From: Muriicola sp. Z0-33
GTDB lineage: Bacteria > Bacteroidota > Bacteroidia > Flavobacteriales > Flavobacteriaceae
Assembly: GCF_026126425.1 (NCBI RefSeq)
Contig: NZ_JAFMPW010000010.1
Span: 1 to 64,000 of the forward strand
Reading direction: 5' to 3'
Length of the DNA stretch: 64,000 nucleotides
Below are positions 21,315 through 30,975 of this stretch, one piece after another; position 1 is the stretch's first letter; every line of letters starts with the position of its first letter. Both the position numbers and the translations under genes were made by a program. The notes beneath the pieces were generated by a model. That model ran no database searches, had not been told where the DNA came from, and saw only the letters and a list, made by a program, of their open reading frames with translations.

Positions 21315-22178
21315 ATGAGAAACTTAGCAATTACTTTGGTCTTCAGCTTCCTTATAAACGGATTGATACAGGCCCAAATGGGGAGGGTTGAAGATGCGCT
21401 TAGTATGACCAGCTCAATCTTAAAAAGTGAAAGGAAATACGCCATTTACCTACCACCAGATTACGATTCTTCTAAGAGGAGCTACCCTGTACTCTATCTA
21501 TTACACGGAGCAGGAGATGATCAGACAGGGTGGGTACAGTTCGGAGAAGTACTTCAAATTACTGATAATGCCATTGAAAATGGAACAGCAACACCCATGA
21601 TTATTGTCATGCCCGATGCCAATACCGGACAGCGGGGGTACTTCAATAGCCCAGACGGGAATTGGCGGTATGAAGATTTCTTTTTTGATGAATTTATGCC
21701 CTATATTGAAAAAACATATAGAATAAAATCGGAAAAACGCTATAGGGCTGTCGCCGGGCTTTCTATGGGCGGCGGTGGAACCTTTATGTATGCACTGCAC
21801 AGGCCCGACTTGTTTTCTTCTGCATGTCCACTGAGTGCGTATGTTGGTCCGCTAACCATGGAAAACTTAAAACAGCGCATGGACAGAACCAAGATGTCAT
21901 ATACTGACGCAACATTAAAAACGTATTTTGAACAACACAATGCCATCAATTTAATCAATAGCATGTCTAAAGACGATATAGCTTCAGTGCGCTGGTTTAT
22001 AGATTGTGGTGATGATGATTTCCTGTATGAGGGGAACAGCCTGGTGCATATAGCCATGAAGAAAAAAGAAATCCCCCATGAATATCGAGTGAGGGATGGC
22101 AGACATAGCTGGACGTATTGGAGGGCATCCTTACCAGTGGTGCTGGAATTTGTATCGGATGCCTTTCATCAATATTAA
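21315..22178 (+). CDS. Secreted esterase, alpha/beta hydrolase of the esterase D / feruloyl esterase type
   Basis: A 287-residue exported protein (signal peptide to about residue 20) with an alpha/beta-hydrolase fold: oxyanion region YLLHGAGDDQTGW, nucleophile elbow GLSMGGGG, a candidate catalytic Asp in CGDDDFL and His in GRHSWTYWR. It belongs to the esterase D/putative esterase family, which includes feruloyl and acetyl-xylan esterases; the natural ester is unknown. The start is the ATG at 21315 because the signal peptide begins there. It is the first of five closely spaced genes (gaps 50, 15, 15 and 2 bases) ending with myo-inositol oxygenase. Confidence 0.92.
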   Translation: MRNLAITLVFSFLINGLIQAQMGRVEDALSMTSSILKSERKYAIYLPPDYDSSKRSYPVLYLLHGAGDDQTGWVQFGEVLQITDNAIENGTATPMIIVMPDANTGQRGYFNSPDGNWRYEDFFFDEFMPYIEKTYRIKSEKRYRAVAGLSMGGGGTFMYALHRPDLFSSACPLSAYVGPLTMENLKQRMDRTKMSYTDATLKTYFEQHNAINLINSMSKDDIASVRWFIDCGDDDFLYEGNSLVHIAMKKKEIPHEYRVRDGRHSWTYWRASLPVVLEFVSDAFHQY

Positions 22179-22228
22179 TGGAATAACGTAAGTTTTGCGA
22201 TAATTTTCCAACCAAAAAAATAAATGTT

Positions 22229-23167
22229 ATGAAAAAAATTGGTCTTTCAATTTTATCCGCAATTGTACTGATAGCCTGTAGTTCGGATGATTCTCCTTCT
22301 ACTCAGGTTACACTTCCAGTAGCAAATTTCTCTACCACAACTACGACAATAACTGTAGGCAGTTCGGTAACATTCGCGAATACTTCCTTAAACGCCAGTT
22401 CCTATCAATGGCTATTTCCAGGAGGTGACCCTAATACAAGTACGGAAGAGAGCCCTACTGTGACTTATAATACGGCGGGAGTTTTCTCTGTTACCCTGAC
22501 TGCTGTAAATGCTACTGGCGATGATAATACCATTACTCTATCTCAGTATATTACCGTTGAGGAGGCCACAGACCCAACTATGGCGACCTATAACGTAACA
22601 TTTGTTGGTAATTGGAGTGCATTTAACCACCCGACAGATTTCCCTTCCGGAGACCATTTCACTACCGCCATTGGGATGCAACATCAACAGGGAGCAAAAT
22701 TCTTTGAAGAAGGCGAATTGGCTAGTGCCGGCATGGAAATAATGGCCGAAACAGGTGGCACGGATGAACTTAGTGCCGAGATAGACGCCATAGTAAATTC
22801 CGGAATGGCTTCTGTAACTATTTTGGGGGAAGGACTTTTATCTGGTTTTTCCGAAATAACATTTCAAATCACTGTCACCAATGATTTTCCTTTGGTTACC
22901 CTTGTAAGTATGATTGCCCCTAGTCCGGATTGGTTTATAGCCGTGGAAAATGTTTCCTTGCTTCAAAATGGGGCCTTTGTAGAAAATCTTACGGTCGATG
23001 CTATTGCCTATGATTCAGGGACCGATGATGGGACTACATTTGACTCGTCCAACTCAGATACCGACCCCGCGGAAACTATTACGGAAATTACTGATGCCCC
23101 ACTCGGCAATGGCACCAATGTAACTCCCCCAATGGCCATGTTTACCTTTTTTAAAGTTGATAATTAA
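22229..23167 (+). CDS. Lipoprotein with PKD and spondin_N domains
   Basis: A 312-residue lipoprotein: the signal peptide ends in LIACSSDD (lipobox LIAC). Residues about 30-112 form a PKD-type beta domain (VANFSTTTTTITVGSSVTF, SYQWLFPGGDP). Residues about 118-312 match the spondin N-terminal domain (YNVTFVGNWSAFNHPTDFP; later MIAPSPDWFIAVENVSL). In animals spondin_N is an extracellular matrix domain; in Bacteroidota it occurs in exported lipoproteins of unknown role. Second gene of the esterase - MIOX cluster; probably at the cell surface. Confidence 0.88.
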   Translation: MKKIGLSILSAIVLIACSSDDSPSTQVTLPVANFSTTTTTITVGSSVTFANTSLNASSYQWLFPGGDPNTSTEESPTVTYNTAGVFSVTLTAVNATGDDNTITLSQYITVEEATDPTMATYNVTFVGNWSAFNHPTDFPSGDHFTTAIGMQHQQGAKFFEEGELASAGMEIMAETGGTDELSAEIDAIVNSGMASVTILGEGLLSGFSEITFQITVTNDFPLVTLVSMIAPSPDWFIAVENVSLLQNGAFVENLTVDAIAYDSGTDDGTTFDSSNSDTDPAETITEITDAPLGNGTNVTPPMAMFTFFKVDN

Positions 23168-23182
23168 ACAACCCAGATATCA

Positions 23183-23779
23183 ATGAAAACCATCTTAATA
23201 ATTTTATTTGCGATAAATTTAAGTCTTATGAGCGCTCAGGAAAATGAAAAAGGTAATTTACCCTACCATAAAATCCCGGACATCCCGGAAAGCTATACCG
23301 CCGGTACTGTGGTTTCCAGAATGATAGATGGACTCGGTTTCAGATACTACTGGGCAACCGAAGGTTTAACAGACGAAAATCTGCTTTATAAACCCTCCGA
23401 ATCTAACAGAACGATATCGGAAACCGTAGATCACTTATACCAACTGTCGCTCACCATATATAATTCTGCTGTAAAAGAGGTCAATGATCGTACTCAACCT
23501 CGTGATACAAATTTGACATTTAAACAAAAAAGAATTAAAACCCTGCAAAATTTAAGAAAGGCCAGTACTATTTTTAGCACAGCCAAGGACCTTGCTGAAC
23601 ACCAGATAGTTTTTAAAAGCCAGAGAGGGACGGCAGAGTTCCCTTTCTGGAATCAGATAAACGGGCCAATAGAAGATGCAATTTGGCACAGCGGGCAAAT
23701 TGTTGCTCTAAGAAGGGCTGCGGGAAACCCCATAGATCCAGGAGTAAATGTTTTCCTTGGTATCCGAAGGGAAAATTAA
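23183..23779 (+). CDS. Exported DinB/YfiT-like protein
   Basis: A 198-residue protein with a signal peptide (ILIILFAINLSLMSAQ) and a DinB-like four-helix bundle. Likely metal-binding histidines are in ETVDHLYQL and in EDAIWHSGQIVALRR, matching the usual three-His site in part. DinB-like proteins include thiol-dependent transferases, but most members have no known function and an exported one is unusual. It lies 15 bases after the spondin lipoprotein and 15 bases before the symporter, so they are probably co-transcribed. Confidence 0.82.
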   Translation: MKTILIILFAINLSLMSAQENEKGNLPYHKIPDIPESYTAGTVVSRMIDGLGFRYYWATEGLTDENLLYKPSESNRTISETVDHLYQLSLTIYNSAVKEVNDRTQPRDTNLTFKQKRIKTLQNLRKASTIFSTAKDLAEHQIVFKSQRGTAEFPFWNQINGPIEDAIWHSGQIVALRRAAGNPIDPGVNVFLGIRREN

Positions 23780-23794
23780 GCTTATATTTAACCA

Positions 23795-25393
23795 ATGACC
23801 TTTATTTCCTTTCTTCTATTTACCGGGTTTGTTGCATTTTATGCTACCTGGAAACTTCGGCGAGATCGCCTGAATACAAAAGACGGGTATTTTCTGGGGG
23901 GCAGATCGCTTACCGGAATCATCATTGCAGGATCCTTATTACTAACGAATATCTCTACCGAACATCTGGTAGGCATGAATGGTTCTTCCTATAAGAATGG
24001 AGCTATAATTGTCGCCTGGGAGGTCACCTCTGCCCTGGCCCTGGTTATAGCTGCCTTGTACTTTGCCCCAAGATACCTCAAGATGGGACTCACAACAATA
24101 CCGGAGTTCCTCGAAAAGCGTTTTGACGGCCTTACCAGAACCCTGGTCGCCTTATTACTGATCATATCATTTGTCGCCACACTTCTGCCCATAGTCTTAT
24201 ATACGGGTGCTCTTAATATTGAAGCCATTTTTGAAATTTCAGACCTTTTAAATGTGAGTCAGTCTGAAGGCATATGGATTACCATCCTGATTGTTGGGGG
24301 CCTCGGTAGTATCTATGCCATTTTTGGCGGTCTGAAAATGGTTGCCTATACAGACACCATTAATGGCTTCGGACTTTTAGTCGCTGGCTTGATGGTGCCC
24401 CTTTTGGCTTTAATTGGTATTGGAGATGGCAATCCTATGGAGGGATTGCAACGCGTATTTGCTAACAGCCCCGAAAAATTCAATGTTATTAGTCGCGAAT
24501 CCGGCATAGGACCTGGGTCCAGGACTGCTATTCTGCCTTTTGAAGTATTGTTTACCGGTCTGGTTATCAACCAAATTTACTTCTGGACCATGCACCAATC
24601 TATTATCCAGAGGGTCTTGGGTGCCGTAAGTCTGAAAGAGGCACAAAAAGGCCTATTGTATACAGGTTTATTAAAGATACTTGTCCCCCTGGTCATTGTA
24701 TTACCCGGACTAATTGGTTTCTATTATTTTGGGGATAGTCTTTATGACAATCCTGATAACGTTTACCCTTTGTTGGTTAAAAAGGTATTACCAACCTGGC
24801 TTACAGGATTCTTTGTAGCCGTCATGATGGGAGCCATACTCACCACTTTTAACAGTGCACTCAATAGTGCAGCAACGGTATTTAGTCTGGGAATATATAA
24901 ACGATATATCCAAAAAAAGGCAGGAGAAAAAAAATTAGTAAAGATTGGAAAATGGACATCGGCCCTGCTGGCAATTTTTGCAATAGGGATAGCTCCTTTT
25001 GTAGCCAACGCTCCTGAAGGTCTTTACCAACTTTTACAGCAGTTAAACGGCATCTTTTTTATTCCCATTGCCAGTGTTATAATAGCAGGTTTTATTTTCC
25101 CCAGGGTCTCTGCTAGTGGCGCTAAGATAGGTCTTGCCTTTGGTTTGTTGTTTTATGTAACAACCTACTACATTTTGGAAGTAGATATTCATTTTGTTCA
25201 TATTTGGGGGATAGAGTTTGTGTTGAATATCGCCATAATGCATTTAGCTTCATGGCTGCTGCCAAAAGATGAACGATTTGTTATGAAAGATGCCGGCATA
25301 CTGGATTTAAAGCCCTGGAAGTATGCAAAGGCATTTAGCGGATTTCTGGTCGTTGTCACCATTATTTTGTACCTTTTACTTGGAAATGTTTGA
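23795..25393 (+). CDS. Sodium:solute symporter (SSS/SLC5 family)
   Basis: A 532-residue inner-membrane transporter with about 13-14 hydrophobic segments and SSS signatures: YFLGGRSLTG in the first loop, GGLGSIYAIFGGLKMVAYTDTINGF, and the region MMGAILTTFNSALNSAATVFSLGIY near the Na2 site. SLC5-type carriers move sugars, inositols, vitamins or amino acids with Na+. Because it is two bases upstream of a myo-inositol oxygenase gene, myo-inositol is the most likely substrate; this is an inference from context. Confidence 0.92.
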   Translation: MTFISFLLFTGFVAFYATWKLRRDRLNTKDGYFLGGRSLTGIIIAGSLLLTNISTEHLVGMNGSSYKNGAIIVAWEVTSALALVIAALYFAPRYLKMGLTTIPEFLEKRFDGLTRTLVALLLIISFVATLLPIVLYTGALNIEAIFEISDLLNVSQSEGIWITILIVGGLGSIYAIFGGLKMVAYTDTINGFGLLVAGLMVPLLALIGIGDGNPMEGLQRVFANSPEKFNVISRESGIGPGSRTAILPFEVLFTGLVINQIYFWTMHQSIIQRVLGAVSLKEAQKGLLYTGLLKILVPLVIVLPGLIGFYYFGDSLYDNPDNVYPLLVKKVLPTWLTGFFVAVMMGAILTTFNSALNSAATVFSLGIYKRYIQKKAGEKKLVKIGKWTSALLAIFAIGIAPFVANAPEGLYQLLQQLNGIFFIPIASVIIAGFIFPRVSASGAKIGLAFGLLFYVTTYYILEVDIHFVHIWGIEFVLNIAIMHLASWLLPKDERFVMKDAGILDLKPWKYAKAFSGFLVVVTIILYLLLGNV

Positions 25394-25395
25394 TT

Positions 25396-26205
25396 ATGGA
25401 AAAGACTTTTAGAAACTACCAGGCAGCTGATGTGAGCGTTGCAGTCCGTGAACATTATCGCAAAATGCGTAAAAACCAAACTTTGGACTATGTGACGCGT
25501 ATGCAGCAAAAATACCTGACATATGACAAGCCGATGGATCTTTGGGATGCGATGGCGCATTTGAATGATCTTATAGATGTCAGCGATCCCGACCTGGACC
25601 TCCCAAATGTGCAGCACCTGATTCAGAGTGCCGAGGCTATCAGGGAAGATAACAGGCCAGATTGGATGCAATTGGTGGGCTTAATTCACGATCTTGGGAA
25701 GATAATGTTCTTATGGGGTTGCGATGAAGATGGCACCAGCCAGGCAGAACAATGGGGAATGGTCGGCGATGTTTTTGTTGTAGGCTGTGCCCTTCCGGAT
25801 AGCTGTGTATATCCCGAGTTTAATAAATTAAACCCGGACATGGCTGACGAAAAATACAATTCTACCAAAGGAATTTATAAAGAAGGCTGTGGTCTTAACG
25901 CCTTAACCCTGGCATGGGGACATGATGAATATCTTTATCAGGTACTAAAAAATCACGATCAAAACACCCTCCCGGAGGCAGGGATGGCAATGATCCGTTT
26001 TCATTCTTTCTATCCCTGGCATAGTGGAGGAAGTTATTCCGAATTATTGGGAGACAATGACGCTAAATACCTGGCCTGGATAAGAGATTTTAACAAATAT
26101 GACCTTTATACCAAGAGCAACAAAACCTATGAGCTCGATGAAATAAAAGATTATTATCAGCCCATTGCTGAGAAATATTTGGGCGGGCAACCCATATTTT
26201 GGTAA
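25396..26205 (+). CDS. Myo-inositol oxygenase
   Basis: MIOX opens myo-inositol with O2 to give D-glucuronate, using a non-haem di-iron centre. The 269-residue product aligns along its whole length with the animal enzyme. All six expected iron ligands are present: His74 (VQHLIQSAE), His98 and Asp99 (GLIHDLGK), His176 (WGHDEY), His203 (IRFHSFYPWH) and Asp236 (FNKYDLYTK). The start at 25396 lies two bases after the symporter stop. Genes for glucuronate breakdown are not in the window. The enzyme is common in eukaryotes and patchy in bacteria. Confidence 0.95.
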   Translation: MEKTFRNYQAADVSVAVREHYRKMRKNQTLDYVTRMQQKYLTYDKPMDLWDAMAHLNDLIDVSDPDLDLPNVQHLIQSAEAIREDNRPDWMQLVGLIHDLGKIMFLWGCDEDGTSQAEQWGMVGDVFVVGCALPDSCVYPEFNKLNPDMADEKYNSTKGIYKEGCGLNALTLAWGHDEYLYQVLKNHDQNTLPEAGMAMIRFHSFYPWHSGGSYSELLGDNDAKYLAWIRDFNKYDLYTKSNKTYELDEIKDYYQPIAEKYLGGQPIFW

Positions 26206-26587
26206 ACTACCGATAAGTGCCCTCATTCTAATAGTTGCTATAACTTAAGAATATAAATCTCCTTTAGCGGCAGTTATAAGGTGCCGCAGCCTGGCTGAGT
26301 TCATTGAACAACGCTAATTCTTCTCTAAAAGCAGATCCTTTTAATCATGAGAATAATCATTTTATATCTAGCAGGACTTTAAGATATTTGCCAACGTATA
26401 TTTGATGCTCTAACCTGCGATAGTCCGCGGGGCTATAGATAGCGGTCCGATTTCCGGGCTAAACTATATAACTATATCGAAGAGTTTAATGCAGTAGATA
26501 TAGTATTTGTTTAACACATTATATAACTAAAAATCATTAACTTAGAGAATGGAATTTGCAATTCCAAAAAAATAAAAAAGCAGTGAA
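26206..26587. other. Intergenic region after MIOX
   Basis: About 380 bases. Contains a TATATTTG box (26397-26404) without a well-placed TTG, and an 8-bp inverted repeat ACTATATC/GATATAGT (26471-26478 and 26497-26504, 18 bases apart) upstream of the next gene. No terminator typical of this window is evident. Confidence 0.35.
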
Positions 26588-27922
26588 ATGAAAGAGACAG
26601 CAATATTATATTTAAGACAATCGCGCGATGCGATCCTGAGCATTATCGTTTGCTTTGGGGTACTTGGAACCCTTGATGCAGCGCCAATTTTTCAGGAAAC
26701 GGAACAACAAGAAGCACAGACATTTAATCAGTATAGAGGGGAAGTAATTGATCGTGACTCAAAAAAGCCACTGGTTTTTGCTACCCTGACACTTGAGGGA
26801 ACTAACATAAGTACGGTGACCAATACAGAAGGAAAGTTTCTGTTAAAAATCCCCAAAAGCACTAAGGAGGGCAATGTGACGGTATCTTTTCTGGGATACA
26901 AGACCAAATTAATTCCTTTAAACGCACTAAAAGGCAATGCTAATCGGATATCACTTACGGTATCTGCTATTGAATTGAGCGAGGTTAATATCAGTGTTCC
27001 CAAGAACGCTTTGCTTTTGGTTAAGGAGACCCTGAGAAAGAAGGGTGAGAATTATTTTGATGATCCTACCTTAATGACTGCATTTTACAGGGAAACCATT
27101 AAGAAAAGACGAAGAAATGTATCCTTGTCAGAAGCCGTGGTTAATATTTATAAGACCCCATACACCTCATCCAGAAGAGATGCGGTTCAACTGTATAAGG
27201 CCCGCAAGAGCACTGATTACAGTAAACTTGACACCCTTACTTTAAAACTTCAGGGAGGACCTTTTAATGCACTTTTTGTGGATATAATGAAATATCCCGA
27301 GTATATTTTTACCGACGAGAGTATCTCTGACTATGAATTTAGTTTTGACCGGTCTACAAGAATTAATGACAAGCTAATTTATGTGGTTAATTTTGAGCAA
27401 AGGCCCAGTATTAATGAGCCTTTATATAGCGGTAAACTGTATATAGATGCCCAAAAGAAAATCCTGACCAGTGCCATCTATTCCCTTAATATTGTCAATA
27501 GGGAAATGGCCAGCAGGATGTTTGTAAGAAAGAAACCGGCTAATGCCCGCGTATATCCTACCGAAGTAGCGTACAGGGTAGACTATCGTGAAAAAAATGG
27601 CAGGTGGTATTACGGCTATAGCAATGTTCTGATGGAATTTAAGATTAACTGGGATAGGAAATTGTTTAATTCGGTTTACAGCATGACCTGTGAAATGGCT
27701 GTTACAGATTGGGAAAAGAACCTGGCAGGGGAATTCCCCAAGAATAAAAACAGAATAAAAACCAATATAATCTTAAGCGATGAGGCCATAGGATTTGCGG
27801 ATCCCGATTTTTGGGGTGAATACAATATTATTGAACCAGAAAAATCTATAGAATCGGCAATAAAGAAAATCCAGCGACAATTAAAAAAAGCAAAAGCCAG
27901 TGGTGGCGATTCTGCTCCTTAA
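26588..27922 (+). CDS. CarboxypepD_reg-like domain protein, exported
   Basis: A 444-residue exported protein (signal-like hydrophobic segment AILSIIVCFGVLGTLDA). Residues about 48-130 form a carboxypeptidase regulatory-like (CarboxypepD_reg/CNA-B-like) beta domain: GEVIDRDSKKPLVFATLTL, NTEGKFLLKIP, VSFLGYKT, the same kind that precedes TonB receptors. The remaining 310 residues are beta-rich and typical of a Bacteroidota envelope family of unknown function. No TonB plug or barrel follows, so it is not a receptor. It ends with a clear terminator. Confidence 0.78.
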   Translation: MKETAILYLRQSRDAILSIIVCFGVLGTLDAAPIFQETEQQEAQTFNQYRGEVIDRDSKKPLVFATLTLEGTNISTVTNTEGKFLLKIPKSTKEGNVTVSFLGYKTKLIPLNALKGNANRISLTVSAIELSEVNISVPKNALLLVKETLRKKGENYFDDPTLMTAFYRETIKKRRRNVSLSEAVVNIYKTPYTSSRRDAVQLYKARKSTDYSKLDTLTLKLQGGPFNALFVDIMKYPEYIFTDESISDYEFSFDRSTRINDKLIYVVNFEQRPSINEPLYSGKLYIDAQKKILTSAIYSLNIVNREMASRMFVRKKPANARVYPTEVAYRVDYREKNGRWYYGYSNVLMEFKINWDRKLFNSVYSMTCEMAVTDWEKNLAGEFPKNKNRIKTNIILSDEAIGFADPDFWGEYNIIEPEKSIESAIKKIQRQLKKAKASGGDSAP

Positions 27923-27944
27923 ATTGTCAGACCAAAACTACTTG

Positions 27945-27975
27945 AAAATCGGCCCTAAATAGGGCCGATTTTTTT
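27945..27975 (+). terminator. Intrinsic terminator after CarboxypepD_reg-like gene
   Basis: A stem of AAAATCGGCCCTA with its complement (27945-27957 and 27960-27972) and a very short loop is followed by a T run, 22 bases after the stop codon. Confidence 0.85.
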
Positions 27976-28313
27976 ATACGTATATATGGTTGGCAATTAA
28001 CTTAGGTTATGAACATTTGTTGATAACCATCGTTCATAACATGTTGATTTTAAATTTCTTATATAATTTGTAAATGTGCCTTCAATACCCTATATTTATT
28101 TCATGGTTTTAAGGATATGCCTGTCGAGGGCATGTTTGGATAGCCATTATAGAGTTGACGTTCTTTATATTGCTGTTTAACCATAGGACTAAAATCAGGT
28201 AACTTGTTACCAGGTGGAGGAAATAAGGTGAGCGTAATTCAAGGAAGCTGTTGTTTCCTGGGAGTATGTGGGTTATTTTACGTTAAATGTAAAACTTCGG
28301 TTTTTTATTTAAG
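27976..28313. other. Intergenic region with 9-bp inverted repeat
   Basis: No gene seen. Contains GTTATGAAC (28006-28014) and its exact inverted copy GTTCATAAC (28032-28040), 17 bases apart. The same nonamer appears between accA and dnaB. It could be a protein-binding site. Confidence 0.4.
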
Positions 28314-28471
28314 ATGAATGTACCAAATAACAAGAAGAATCATTAATTAGCGGCTTGGTTGAAGAATTAAGGGCGAAAGATGAATCAAACGTTGAAGCAG
28401 ATCTACAGATGCAGTCTTTGATTGCGGAATTGCATTTCGGTGTAAGGAAAAAATCTGTTATCAGTTTCTAG
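28314..28471 (+). pseudogene. Possible frameshifted small gene
   Basis: Starting at the ATG at 28314 the frame reads MNVPNNKKNH and stops at 28344-28346. In the frame needed if one base were added near 28338, it continues SLISGLVEELRAKDES ... SLIAELHFGVRKKSVISF to a TAG at 28469. The combined product would be about 52 residues, hydrophilic and with balanced amino-acid use. A strong terminator begins one base after the stop. This looks like a small gene broken by a single-base deletion, or a sequencing error. I recognise no family. Confidence 0.4.
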
Positions 28472-28516
28472 AAAGCCATGTCAAAGTACTTGTACTATGA
28501 TATGGCTTTTGTTTTT
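28472..28516 (+). terminator. Intrinsic terminator behind the small frameshifted gene
   Basis: AAAGCCATGTC pairs with GATATGGCTTT with one G-U pair, and the inner part AGTAC/GTACT adds to the stem. A T-rich tract (TTTTGTTTTT) follows. It indicates that something upstream of it is or was transcribed. Confidence 0.75.
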
Positions 28517-28610
28517 AGTAGGTTTTGATATGCCAGGTACCGTCCTGAATTCCTTGCATCTTCCTTTAAACTTTCGATAAATCCTCCCTTTTTTGGCACT
28601 TATAAAGTTG

Positions 28611-28618
28611 TATATTTG
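28611..28618 (+). promoter_or_regulatory. Candidate -7 box of isocitrate dehydrogenase gene
   Basis: TATATTTG matches TAnnTTTG, 30 bases before the ATG at 28649. A TTG lies 15 bases upstream, slightly closer than the usual 17-23. Confidence 0.45.
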
Positions 28619-28636
28619 CTCCTCTTAAAAATATAA

Positions 28637-30868
<2,232 letters not shown>

Positions 30869-30975
30869 GCAGTTATCAGTTCTTTTAAAATACGAGATTC
30901 TCAGCTTTTTCTAATTAAATGTTAAGGAAGCATGCGTTTTAAATATTCTGCCTATTTTTAGGGAAAATTGCCTGA

